Shown: piece after piece, positions 16,898 to 25,200 of the stretch
How the letters are laid out: each line of letters opens with the position of its first letter
Numbering within the stretch: position 1 is the stretch's first letter
NCBI GenBank assembly: GCA_963610315.1
Contig: CAVDMV010000006.1
Span: 1-64,000, forward strand
Direction of reading: 5' to 3'
DNA length: 64,000 bases
Source of the DNA: UBA3210 sp963610315
GTDB taxonomy: Bacteria; Bacillota_I; Bacilli_A; RFN20; CAG-449
Made by a program: the position numbers and the translations under genes
Notes under the pieces: model-generated
Database searches by the model: none
Seen by the model: only the letters and a program-made list of their open reading frames with translations
Told to the model about the DNA's origin: nothing

Positions 16898-18110
16898 GTC
16901 TTTAAAAAGAAAATTCATTTTAATCTCAATGTTATCAATGAGTTTAGTCATTATCATTATCGTATTAATCTTAAATATCTCAAATTATACATCAATTATT
17001 TCTGAATCAGATAAAACATTAGATATGTTAATCGCGACTAATTGTACTTTCCCTGATGAAGGAGCTTCCGCGACTGAAAAAGATGAATTCTATAAAGATG
17101 TTCCTTTTGAATCAAGATTTTTCTATGTTAAATATGACCAAGATGAAAACGTCATTAAAGTCGATTTACAAAGAACTACTTATATTAAAAGATCAACCGC
17201 GTTAGATTATGCGAAAAATGTTAAAAATAGTTCCACAGATCATGGCTTTTTAAATAATTATCGTTATGCAGTTCATAAATATGATAACGATCACACCATG
17301 GTTATCTTCTTAGATTGCCAAAGACTATTACAAGGCTCAAGTACTTTATTAATCTCTAGTTTAATTTATTCTATCGTTGGTTTAATAAGCGTATTTATCT
17401 TAATTGTCTTCTTTTCAAGTATTGTCTTTAAACCAGTTGAAGAATCTTATACTAGACAGAAACAATTTATTACTAACGCGAATCACGAATTAAAGACTCC
17501 TTTAACAATTATTTCCACAACTACTGATGTTATTGAAATGACTTCTGGAAAAACAGAATGGACCGAAGATATTAAGCATCAAGTTAGTAAGCTTACTGAT
17601 TTAACTAATGAACTTGTCTTCTTATCTAGACTTGATGAAGAAGGAACAACGATATCTCGATTAGATTTCTCTATAAGCGAAGTTTTATTAGATTCAATAA
17701 AAGAATATGAATTACCTTTAAAAGTTCGTAATATCAGCGTTAAAACATCAATTAACGGTAATGTAACTTATAACGGAGATATGGCAAAAATAAAATCTCT
17801 CTTCATTATCTTATTAGATAACATTAATAAATATGCTTTAGATAATTCGGAAGTAGAAATATCTTTAAAAGACAATGAAAAGAATCGATTAGAAATTACT
17901 TTTATTAACCAAACTAATGGAGTACCTCAAGGTAATCTCAATATCTTATTTGAAAGATTTTATCGTTTAGATTCAAGTAGAAACTCCTCATTAGGAGGAT
18001 CAGGTATTGGTTTAAGTATCGCTCAAGCAATTGTTTCCTTACATAAAGGAACAATCTCTTGTGAATCAAAAGATGGTAAAGAAATTAAATTTATCATAAA
18101 TTTAAAATAA
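16890..18110 (+). CDS. Sensor histidine kinase, CiaH-like
   Basis: This 406-residue membrane kinase has TM1 at about 9-30, an extracytoplasmic domain of about 120 residues, and TM2 at about 153-178. The H box is ITNANHELKTPLTI (phospho-His near residue 200), with an N box degenerate as LLDNINKYAL, and a G box SSLGGSGIGLSIAQAI. The order TM-sensor-TM-HisKA-HATPase without HAMP matches small Gram-positive envelope-sensing kinases such as CiaH. It is translationally coupled to the regulator (8-bp overlap). No terminator precedes the first small-RNA promoter, so read-through transcripts could include small RNA 1. Confidence 0.9.
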   Translation: MIKSLKRKFILISMLSMSLVIIIIVLILNISNYTSIISESDKTLDMLIATNCTFPDEGASATEKDEFYKDVPFESRFFYVKYDQDENVIKVDLQRTTYIKRSTALDYAKNVKNSSTDHGFLNNYRYAVHKYDNDHTMVIFLDCQRLLQGSSTLLISSLIYSIVGLISVFILIVFFSSIVFKPVEESYTRQKQFITNANHELKTPLTIISTTTDVIEMTSGKTEWTEDIKHQVSKLTDLTNELVFLSRLDEEGTTISRLDFSISEVLLDSIKEYELPLKVRNISVKTSINGNVTYNGDMAKIKSLFIILLDNINKYALDNSEVEISLKDNEKNRLEITFINQTNGVPQGNLNILFERFYRLDSSRNSSLGGSGIGLSIAQAIVSLHKGTISCESKDGKEIKFIINLK

Positions 18111-18118
18111 TTTTAATT

Positions 18119-18154
18119 TTTAAGTTACACTTAAGTTTTTATCTTTATTATAAT
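18119..18154 (+). promoter_or_regulatory. CiaR-like box and promoter of small RNA 1
   Basis: TTTAAG (18119-18124), N5 TTACA, CTTAAG (18130-18135), 13 nt, TATAAT (18149-18154). There is no separate -35 box; the direct repeat occupies its place, as in activator-dependent OmpR-family promoters. Confidence 0.75.
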
Positions 18155-18159
18155 GTCAT

Positions 18160-18282
18160 AAGATGTGATATCTTTTAGAACTTAATATATCTCAAAATAA
18201 CCTTTATGCATGCTTTCATAAGTTCTAAACAATCCCTTAGGTATTACATCTTAACCCATCGCAAGATGGGTTTTATTTTTTT
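18160..18282 (+). ncRNA. Structured small RNA, copy 1 of a tandem pair
   Basis: The predicted transcript starts near 18160, 6 nt after TATAAT. P1 is AAGATGT (18160-18166) with ACATCTT (18246-18252). P2 is an 11-bp perfect stem (18174-18184 with 18219-18229) closing a 34-nt loop containing CTCAAAATAACC and TATGCATGC. A single-stranded segment CAATCCCTTAGGTA follows, then a terminator CCCATC-GCAA-GATGGG and a T-run ending at 18282. There is no ribosome site with a usable ORF. Copy 2 begins 192 bp further on with the same architecture. The family is not recognised by me. Confidence 0.85.
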
Positions 18283-18307
18283 AAAAAATTTTTATAATTT
18301 AAATTTT

Positions 18308-18346
18308 TTTAAGTTTTATTTAAGTAATTTCCTTTATAGTTATAAT
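18308..18346 (+). promoter_or_regulatory. CiaR-like box and promoter of small RNA 2
   Basis: TTTAAG (18308-18313), N5 TTTTA, TTTAAG (18319-18324), 16 nt, TATAAT (18341-18346). It is a perfect direct repeat with an 11-bp period. Confidence 0.78.
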
Positions 18347-18351
18347 CGTAA

Positions 18352-18475
18352 AAGATGTGTTATCTTTCAAACTTCAATATATCTCAATAACCTTTATGCA
18401 TGCTTTCATGAAGTTTGAACAATCCCTTAGGTAATGCGTCTTCACACCCATCGTAAGATGGGCTTTTTTATTTTT
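18352..18475 (+). ncRNA. Structured small RNA, copy 2 of a tandem pair
   Basis: Same fold as copy 1. P1 is AAGATGTGTTA (18352-18362) with TAATGCGTCTT (18432-18442), with several G.U pairs where copy 1 has Watson-Crick pairs. P2 is a 10-bp stem (18366-18375 with 18410-18419) in which copy 1 TTAGAACTTA/TAAGTTCTAA becomes TTCAAACTTC/GAAGTTTGAA, so both sides change together. The P2 loop (18376-18409) and the CAATCCCTTAGGTAAT segment are almost unchanged. The terminator is CCCATC-GTAA-GATGGG followed by TTTTTT. Covariation in stems with conserved loops indicates a functional RNA. Confidence 0.85.
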
Positions 18476-18490
18476 ATCATTTCCAATTTA

Positions 18491-18532
18491 AAAGAGGATC
18501 GAAACATAAATGTTTCTTGATCCTCTTTTTTT
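18491..18532. terminator. Bidirectional terminator after the small RNAs / secreted-protein gene
   Basis: AAAGAGGATC (18491-18500) pairs with GATCCTCTTT (18519-18528), with inner stem GAAACAT/ATGTTTC. T-runs occur on both strands. It lies directly against the stop codon (18533-18535) of the minus-strand gene. Confidence 0.9.
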
Positions 18533-20143
18533 CTACCAACAATCTTGTACAAAGAAATCACTATATTCTACATAACGCCATATATCATCTGTATAGAATA
18601 AGCTTCTACTAATATCAGTTGTTAATCTATCGAAATATGAAGCTTGGAAATTACCAACTAAACGAGTTTGATCACTTCTTATAAAGCAAAGGTAATAATC
18701 AAAATTCTTTTCTACTAATTCAGATCTAGTAACTGCACCAAGCCAGTTATGATAGCAATTTACTTTATAGATAGGAGTAGAAACATAGTTACCTTCTTTA
18801 TTGTAGTAAGCAGATGTTAATTCTGTATCATGATAGAATAAACCCATTCTATTTACTTTTAAATCTCCATAGAAGATACCAGCTGCGCTATCGAATAAAT
18901 CTTCGTTATTTGCATAGAATCCTGCATCTTTTAAATATTTATTAATTGAATAATCTTCTAAATGATATGTACCAACATAAGCTTTATAATCGTTTACGAC
19001 ATTATTAATAAGATTTTGATCTGGATGATATGCCATACCGCTATCACGGTAAGAAGAACCTAATTTATTCGCTCTTAAAAGGCTTTGTCTACTTTGATCT
19101 CCTTCTTTATCATTAAGATTATATGTTAATGTAGCCATTCTTGTAGAATATTCGGTATTAGTAGGAAGATATGATGTAATATGATCATCTTTCATCTTCT
19201 TTTCTAATTCATCTAATCTTTTTAATTCTGTTTGGAATTTAGTTCCGACTGCATTTACATAATCAGCCATTGTTTGTAATTCTCTATCATATGTCGCTCT
19301 TGCTGCAGGTTTTTCTTCATAACGATAATGCATATCAAATTCTGCTAGATTAACTGTAGCAAGTAACATATTCGTACAATAAGCAATGTAAGCTCTTCTA
19401 TTCTTAATTTGTTGACCGACCCATTTATCATTTTGGCCTAAAGTTAAATCGTAATAATAGAAGATATCTTTACTTGGATCAGCTTGGTTTGGTCTTAAAA
19501 TGGCATCTGCAACAGTAGAAGCATATCCAACCAATGTATTTTCTAAGCCAAGAGTATTTGCTTGTAATGAATAATCTTTTAAAAGTGCTTTATAAACTTC
19601 ATATCTTCTTGCTTCAAGTTCTTCTTCACTTAATTTGTCTTCTAATTCAAGAGTTGCAAGATCCCATAAAGATCCATAAACTTTATCTTTAATTGTAAAG
19701 TTGATCTCTGTGAACATTTTATATAAACCATTATTTAAGATAGATTGAGCTTGATAGATATCTTGTTTTTTCTCAATAGCATTTAATTTTTCTTTAATTT
19801 CTTCTAAAGAGTTTTCAATTCTTTCAAGATATTTAATACTTGCATCTCTAAAGTCGATACCATAGTCTTTTAAGATATTAATAACCATATTTTTTGCATA
19901 TGTTGTTACTGCACCTGTAATTAAAGATGGTCCATCAGTAATAATCTTATCAATAATATATTTTGTAGCATCCTCAATTTCATTACCGACATTATTTTTC
20001 TTTAATGATGCTTCTTTAGTAATAGTTAATGCTTCAGCATTTGTTTTTGTTGTTGCATTATTTGTTTTATTAGCGTTCATTGCAACACCGAATGTCGCAC
20101 ATAAAGCTAATAAACTAGATGTTAAGAATTTTGTTGTAGCCAT
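18533..20143 (-). CDS. Secreted helical protein of unknown function (536 aa)
   Basis: Not recognised. I start it at the ATG at 20143, which has AAGGAGG 7 nt upstream. The upstream extension of the frame lacks a site. Residues 1-25 (MATTKFLTSSLLALCATFGVA) are a signal peptide, probably cut near Ala-Met-Asn-Ala. A predicted coiled coil lies near residues 95-125 (YLERIENSLEEIKEKLNAIEK), with another amphipathic region around 280-315. The C-terminal part is Tyr- and Asp-rich and ends DCW. No catalytic motif is seen. Long amphipathic helices after a secretion signal recall some pore-forming or surface-coat proteins, but this is only a resemblance. It has its own strong promoter and ends TAG. Confidence 0.8.
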   Translation of the reverse strand: MATTKFLTSSLLALCATFGVAMNANKTNNATTKTNAEALTITKEASLKKNNVGNEIEDATKYIIDKIITDGPSLITGAVTTYAKNMVINILKDYGIDFRDASIKYLERIENSLEEIKEKLNAIEKKQDIYQAQSILNNGLYKMFTEINFTIKDKVYGSLWDLATLELEDKLSEEELEARRYEVYKALLKDYSLQANTLGLENTLVGYASTVADAILRPNQADPSKDIFYYYDLTLGQNDKWVGQQIKNRRAYIAYCTNMLLATVNLAEFDMHYRYEEKPAARATYDRELQTMADYVNAVGTKFQTELKRLDELEKKMKDDHITSYLPTNTEYSTRMATLTYNLNDKEGDQSRQSLLRANKLGSSYRDSGMAYHPDQNLINNVVNDYKAYVGTYHLEDYSINKYLKDAGFYANNEDLFDSAAGIFYGDLKVNRMGLFYHDTELTSAYYNKEGNYVSTPIYKVNCYHNWLGAVTRSELVEKNFDYYLCFIRSDQTRLVGNFQASYFDRLTTDISRSLFYTDDIWRYVEYSDFFVQDCW

Positions 20144-20199
20144 ATTAGGACCTCCTTGAAGAGTGACATTTATTTGTCTTTTGTAACTCTTACAACTAT

Positions 20200-20227
20200 A
20201 TAATAACACTTTAATTCACGTTGTCAA
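20200..20227 (-). promoter_or_regulatory. Sigma-A-type promoter of the secreted helical protein gene
   Basis: Minus-strand TTGACA (20222-20227), 16-nt spacer, TATTAT (20200-20205). The start codon is about 50 nt downstream. The leader can fold into an AGAGT/ACTCT hairpin just before the ribosome site. Confidence 0.8.
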
Positions 20228-20334
20228 TACATTTTGTTAACATTTTTATTAATTTTGTAATTTTTGATTAAATTATTATACTTTTGCTCTTTTAATGTAA
20301 CAAAAATAAAAGAATTATTAACAATTAATCACTT

Positions 20335-20393
20335 AGTATGTCTTAAGTCAATTAATTTCTATTTATTCATTCATTAGACCTTTAAGACATACT
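20335..20393. repeat. 12-bp perfect inverted repeat in the gap between PFOR and the secreted protein gene
   Basis: AGTATGTCTTAA (20335-20346) is repeated inverted as TTAAGACATACT (20382-20393), with GTC/GAC continuing the stem after a 2-nt bulge and an AT-only loop of about 30 nt. No T-run follows, so it is not a terminator. It lies about 110 bp upstream of the promoter at 20200-20227. The remaining intergenic sequence (20228-20454) shows no ORF with a ribosome site. Confidence 0.7.
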
Positions 20394-20454
20394 GCAACAA
20401 TAGATTATTTCATTATATATTCAAAAAGAAATCCTTAATCATTCAAATATTTCC

Positions 20455-20490
20455 ATAAAAAACCAGGTATCCGATCAAAAATACCTGGTT
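20455..20490 (-). terminator. Intrinsic terminator of the PFOR gene
   Basis: AACCAGGTAT (20461-20470) pairs with ATACCTGGTT (20481-20490), a 10-bp perfect stem. The minus-strand transcript ends in TTTTTTAT. It lies 52 bp after the stop. Confidence 0.9.
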
Positions 20491-20541
20491 ATATTAGTTA
20501 ATATTTATTAGTAATAATTATTTATATAATATATTATCTAA

Positions 20542-23500
20542 TTATTTTTTTAAGAACATTTGTAATTTGTTCCATCTATCGCGAGCGCATTTTTCAGATT
20601 TTGTTAATAATTCTTCACAATGTTCTGGGTTAACCTTTGGAAGTTGTGAATATCTTGTTTCACACATAACGAAATCTCTGAATTTGCTGAAGTCTGGTTC
20701 TGCGCAGTCGATTTGTAATGCGTCATCACCTTTACGTGGATCATATCTAAAGATTGGGAAGTAACCACATTCAACAGCTTTCTTTTCTGTCATTTGTGCA
20801 TTACCTAAGCCACCTTTAATACCGTGGTTAGCACATGGTGCATAGCAAATGATAATTGAAGGACCATCATATGATTCTGCTTCTTTCATTGCTTTAATTG
20901 CTTGCATCTTATTTGCGCCCATTGCAATTTGAGCAACATAGACATTACCATAAGTCATCATCATTAACGCTAAGAACTTCTTTGCAGTTTTCTTACCTGA
21001 AGCTGTGAATTTAGCGATAGAACCTGTTTGAGAAGATTTTGATGATTGACCACCAGTATTAGAATAAACTTCTGTATCAAGTACTAAGACGTTAACATCT
21101 TCTTCGTTTGCGAGGACGTGATCAAGTCCGCCGTAACCAATATCGTATGCCCAGCCATCGCCACCGACGACCCATACTGATTTATCGAGTAAGTCTCTTT
21201 CAAGACGTTTTAATTCAACTAAATCGTGTTTAGCAATTACTTCTTTTAATTGAGGTAAAATGCTTCTTACATGTTCTCTATCTTTGATGTGAGCGATATA
21301 GTCTTCGAATAATGCTTTTTCATCACCTTCGACAACACCTTCATCAATAGCTTTTGTCATTAAACGAATGATATCTGCAAGTTTGTAATTTGTTGCAACT
21401 CTCATACCGAAGCCGTATTCAGCGTTATCTTCGAATAATGAGTTACCCCAAGCGATACCTTCACCGTTCTTATCAGTACAGAATGGAGTTAATGGAGTTG
21501 AACCTGAATAAATTGAAGAACAACCTGTCGCATTAGCGATTAACATATCTTTACCGAATAATTGAGAAGCAAGTCTATAATATGGAGTTTCTCCACATCC
21601 TGCACAAGCTCCTGAAACTTCCATATATGGATATAATAATGAAGCACCTTTAACTGTTGTTACAGGGAACTTATCAGCTTTATATTCAACGTGTTTATAT
21701 AAGTAGTCTGCTGCATCTTCTTGAGCATATTGAGATTTAGCATCGACCATCTTTAATGCTTTAACTTGGACAAATTCGCCAGTTGCTTCATCTTTAACAC
21801 GTTTACCTGGACATTCGTTAACACAGATTGAACATCCTACGCAGTTTCTTGGTGAAACTTGGATACGATATTTTAATCCTTTAACAGTTGGTCCTACTGC
21901 ATCAATTAAATCACCTTTTGCAACTTCTGGTAAGCCAGCAACTTCTTTTTCATCAAGTAAGAAAGGTCTAATTGTTGCATGTGGACAGACGAATGCACAT
22001 TGTCCACATTGGATACATGCATCTTTATTCCATACTGGAACTCTATCAGCAATTGAACGTTTTTCATTGAATGTAACGTCATTTCTCATTGTACCAGTGA
22101 GTAATTCATATTCTGTGAATTTACTTGTTGGTAAATCATATCCATCAAGTTGACCGATAACATTGACATAATTATCCATGTAGTCGTCACCTGATTGTTC
22201 ATATACTTTGTTATATGGTAATTCAATCCATTTTGGATCAACAGCAACTTCTTCAAGTCCTTCAGCACCTGCATCAATTGCATCCCAGTTCATCTTAACG
22301 ATATCATCACCTTTTTTAGCGTATGATTTCTTTGCGAACTTTTTCATCCAATCTTGAGCTTCAGCATATGGCATGATTTGTTGATTTAAATAGAAGAATG
22401 CAGATTGTAAAATTGTATTAGTTCTTCTACCTAAGCCGATTTTACTTGCTAATGAAACTGCATCGATAATATAGAATTTTGCTTTCTTTTCAGCGAGTTG
22501 ATGTTTCATTCTATTAGGCATTGATTTGATTAATGTTTCTTTATCTAAAGTAGTATTTAATAAGAAAGTACCACCTTCTTTTAAACATTTGATCATATCA
22601 AATTTATAGATATATGAATCTAATGAACATGAAAGGAAGTCTGCATGTTCAACATAATATGTAGATCTAATTGGTTCTTTACCAAATCTTAAGTGAGATC
22701 TAGTAACGCCGCCAGCTTTTCTTGAGTCATATGCAAAATATGCTTGAGCATATTGGTGAGTTGCATCACCAATAATCTTAATAGATGATTTATTTGCAGA
22801 AACTGTACCATCACTACCTAAACCATAGAATAAGCATGATGTATATGAATTATGAGTATGGAATTTTTCATCAACTGGTAATGATAAATGAGTTAAATCA
22901 TCAACAATACCGATTGTAAAGCCATTCCATGTCTTTTCAGCATTTAAGAAATCGTAAACTGCTTTGACGTGTTTTGGTTGAGTATCTTTACTTGAAAGAC
23001 CATATCTACCACCTAAAACTAAATCGAAGTGTCTACCTGTTTGTTCAAATGAAGCGACAACATCTAAGTATAATGGCTCGCCAGTTGCACCCATTTCTTT
23101 TGTTCTATCTAAGACTGCGACTTTCTTAACTGTTGTTGGGATAACATCAACTAAATGTTTTGCAGAGAATGGTCTATATAAGTGAACTTTAACTAAGCCA
23201 ACTTTTTCTCCGTTTGCGTTTAATGTATCAACAACTTCTTTTGTGCATTCTGTAACAGAGCCCATTGCGATGATGACTCTATCTGCATCTTTCGCCCCAT
23301 AATAAGTAAATGGTGCGTATTCTCTACCTGTAAGTTTTGTTGCTTCTGCAAAATATTTGCAAGCGACATCAACTACTTTATTAAAATGGAGATTTTGAGC
23401 TTCTCTAGTTTGGAAATAAACATCATCATTTTCCGCGCCGCCTCTTGTGACTGGGTGAGTATGTGGGTTTAATGCACCTTTCTTAAATTCTTCAAGTGCT

Positions 23501-24102
23501 TCCCAATTGATTAATTTGTTCCAATGTTCTGCATCGACAAATTCGACATTTTGAATTTCGTGTGAAGTTCTGAAACCATCGAAGAAATGAATAACTGGAA
23601 CTCTTGATTCAATCGCGACTAAGTGAGCAACGTTAGCTAAATCTGCACATTCTTGAACTGAATGAGCACAGATCATTGTCGCACCTGTTTGTCTTACTGC
23701 ATAAATATCTTGGTGATCACCAAAGATAGATAATGATCTAGTCGCTAAGCTTCTTGCAGAAACATGTAGGACTGCTGGTAAGCATTCACCGACCCATTTA
23801 TAAATGTTTGGAATCATTAATAATAAGCCTTGTGAAGCTGTATATGTTGAAGCTAAAGCTCCACCTTGAAGAGCCCCGTGAACTGTACCAGAAGCACCAG
23901 CTTCAGATTGCATTTCAACAACTTTAACAGTTGAGCCGAAAGCATTTAATTTACCTTCGGAAGCGTATTGTTCAACAAGTTCTGCCATTGTTGATGATGG
24001 AGTAATTGGATAGATACTTGCAACTTCAGTGAAGTTATAGCTTGCTAAAGCTGTCGCAGTATTACCATCTACTGATAAAAAACTCTTTTTAATATCTGCC
24101 AT
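20542..24102 (-). CDS. nifJ: Pyruvate:ferredoxin (flavodoxin) oxidoreductase
   Basis: This 1186-residue single-chain PFOR has the normal homodimeric length. It oxidises pyruvate with CoA to acetyl-CoA and CO2 and reduces ferredoxin or flavodoxin. Domains in order are the pyrimidine-binding TPP domain (YPITPSSTMAE near residue 31), the transketolase-C-like domain, the gamma domain, a 2[4Fe-4S] ferredoxin domain (CIQCGQCAFVCPHA and CVGCSICVNECPGK, about 690-760), and the PP TPP domain with CAGCGETPYY, GGDGWAYDIGYGG and NTGGQSSKS. The proximal cluster Cys residues are present. It is monocistronic with its own terminator. It marks an anaerobic fermentative metabolism. Confidence 0.97.
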   Translation of the reverse strand: MADIKKSFLSVDGNTATALASYNFTEVASIYPITPSSTMAELVEQYASEGKLNAFGSTVKVVEMQSEAGASGTVHGALQGGALASTYTASQGLLLMIPNIYKWVGECLPAVLHVSARSLATRSLSIFGDHQDIYAVRQTGATMICAHSVQECADLANVAHLVAIESRVPVIHFFDGFRTSHEIQNVEFVDAEHWNKLINWEALEEFKKGALNPHTHPVTRGGAENDDVYFQTREAQNLHFNKVVDVACKYFAEATKLTGREYAPFTYYGAKDADRVIIAMGSVTECTKEVVDTLNANGEKVGLVKVHLYRPFSAKHLVDVIPTTVKKVAVLDRTKEMGATGEPLYLDVVASFEQTGRHFDLVLGGRYGLSSKDTQPKHVKAVYDFLNAEKTWNGFTIGIVDDLTHLSLPVDEKFHTHNSYTSCLFYGLGSDGTVSANKSSIKIIGDATHQYAQAYFAYDSRKAGGVTRSHLRFGKEPIRSTYYVEHADFLSCSLDSYIYKFDMIKCLKEGGTFLLNTTLDKETLIKSMPNRMKHQLAEKKAKFYIIDAVSLASKIGLGRRTNTILQSAFFYLNQQIMPYAEAQDWMKKFAKKSYAKKGDDIVKMNWDAIDAGAEGLEEVAVDPKWIELPYNKVYEQSGDDYMDNYVNVIGQLDGYDLPTSKFTEYELLTGTMRNDVTFNEKRSIADRVPVWNKDACIQCGQCAFVCPHATIRPFLLDEKEVAGLPEVAKGDLIDAVGPTVKGLKYRIQVSPRNCVGCSICVNECPGKRVKDEATGEFVQVKALKMVDAKSQYAQEDAADYLYKHVEYKADKFPVTTVKGASLLYPYMEVSGACAGCGETPYYRLASQLFGKDMLIANATGCSSIYSGSTPLTPFCTDKNGEGIAWGNSLFEDNAEYGFGMRVATNYKLADIIRLMTKAIDEGVVEGDEKALFEDYIAHIKDREHVRSILPQLKEVIAKHDLVELKRLERDLLDKSVWVVGGDGWAYDIGYGGLDHVLANEEDVNVLVLDTEVYSNTGGQSSKSSQTGSIAKFTASGKKTAKKFLALMMMTYGNVYVAQIAMGANKMQAIKAMKEAESYDGPSIIICYAPCANHGIKGGLGNAQMTEKKAVECGYFPIFRYDPRKGDDALQIDCAEPDFSKFRDFVMCETRYSQLPKVNPEHCEELLTKSEKCARDRWNKLQMFLKK

Positions 24103-24325
24103 AAATACCTCTCTTTGATATATAAAAATTAATTTAAAATTAACCTATAACATCAATATTATTTTACTACAATTATCTATAAAGATAAATATTGAATTTG
24201 TAAGCGATTTTTTATAGTTTAAAAAACAATACACTTTTGTCGAAAAAACTCGATATAAGTAAAAGTTTACTTTATTTTCAAGTTGTGAATATGTCTATCA
24301 ATTATTCGATAATATAGTAATTAAG

Positions 24326-24362
24326 GAAAAACTGTTGAACCGTCAAAATGATTCAACAGTTT
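24326..24362 (-). terminator. Intrinsic terminator of the uxaA/uxaB operon
   Basis: AAACTGTTGAA (24329-24339) pairs with TTCAACAGTTT (24352-24362), with a minus-strand TTTTT run. It starts 3 bp after the stop of the isomerase gene. The rest of the gap up to the PFOR start (24103-24325) shows no gene. Confidence 0.9.
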
Positions 24363-24365
24363 CCA

Positions 24366-25199
24366 TTATTTATTTAAATTTTTAATTAGTTCCAAACTAG
24401 GAACAATATCTTCACCTGTTACGCCTTCAAAAATTAAAGTTGCATTAGGTGCATATTTTTTTATGTTGGAGATAATAAATTCAAAATCTATTATTCCTTT
24501 ACCTAGTCCACATTGAACTAGTTTTTCTTCTTCGACATAGAAATCTTTTAAATGGAAGATTTTAATATCTTCTTTAAATGTTTCAAGTGCATGAAGAAAT
24601 ATTTCTTTGTAATCTTGATAATTACCAATATAGAGTAAATTATAAATATCAATAGTTTCTTTTACGTAAGGAGAATTTAATTCTTTAACCGCACGTGAAA
24701 GTTGATCAACTGAATAAATGACGTGTCCATAAGCAGGTTCCATAAGAATTGTAGTATGATATTTTTCTGCATAATCCTTTAATTCATGGAAGATTTTCAT
24801 CGTATCTAAATACCCCTCTTCCGTTTGATTTTTTGGATTATATGTCCATTTATCATCGTTATATGAACCTGTTTCAGTTCCTACGTATTCGGCGTCCATT
24901 TCTGAAGCTAAACGTAAGTGATCAATAAAATATTCTTTATTTTTTTTAACTAAATCTTTATTAGAATGAACTGGGTTAAAGTAAGCGCCTAACATTGCAA
25001 CGTTAATGCCGCGTTTAACTAATTCTTCATGAACTGGTTTTAATGTCTCTTCATTAAAGATGATAGGATTATTATTCTCATCAACAAAAGCTTTCTTAAA
25101 AACTAATTGTATTTCATTAAAACCTAATTCTTTTGCTTTGTCTAATACATCAGGAACTAAGCCTTTTCCTACATCGTGGAGACGAATACCAATTTTCAT
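24366..25199 (-). CDS. Sugar phosphate isomerase/epimerase (xylose-isomerase-like TIM barrel)
   Basis: This 277-residue AP-endonuclease-2/xylose-isomerase-like barrel protein shows metal-site candidates in GTETGS, ILMEPAYGHV, VKETIDIYN, IFHLKDF and IFEGVTGED. It has no signal peptide. The start is 1 bp after the uxaA stop, so it is the last gene of uxaB-uxaA and probably acts on a uronate or ketose intermediate. This could be a replacement for UxaC-type isomerisation or an epimerase. The precise reaction is not readable from the sequence. Confidence 0.75.
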   Translation of the reverse strand: MKIGIRLHDVGKGLVPDVLDKAKELGFNEIQLVFKKAFVDENNNPIIFNEETLKPVHEELVKRGINVAMLGAYFNPVHSNKDLVKKNKEYFIDHLRLASEMDAEYVGTETGSYNDDKWTYNPKNQTEEGYLDTMKIFHELKDYAEKYHTTILMEPAYGHVIYSVDQLSRAVKELNSPYVKETIDIYNLLYIGNYQDYKEIFLHALETFKEDIKIFHLKDFYVEEEKLVQCGLGKGIIDFEFIISNIKKYAPNATLIFEGVTGEDIVPSLELIKNLNK

Positions 25200-25200
25200 A

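Noticed and set aside
18206..18418. 70-residue ORF across the two small RNAs
   Set aside because: It has no ribosome site, runs through the terminator and T-run of small RNA 1 and the promoter of small RNA 2, and encodes low-complexity Phe/Leu/Asn sequence. It is a shadow of the RNA genes.
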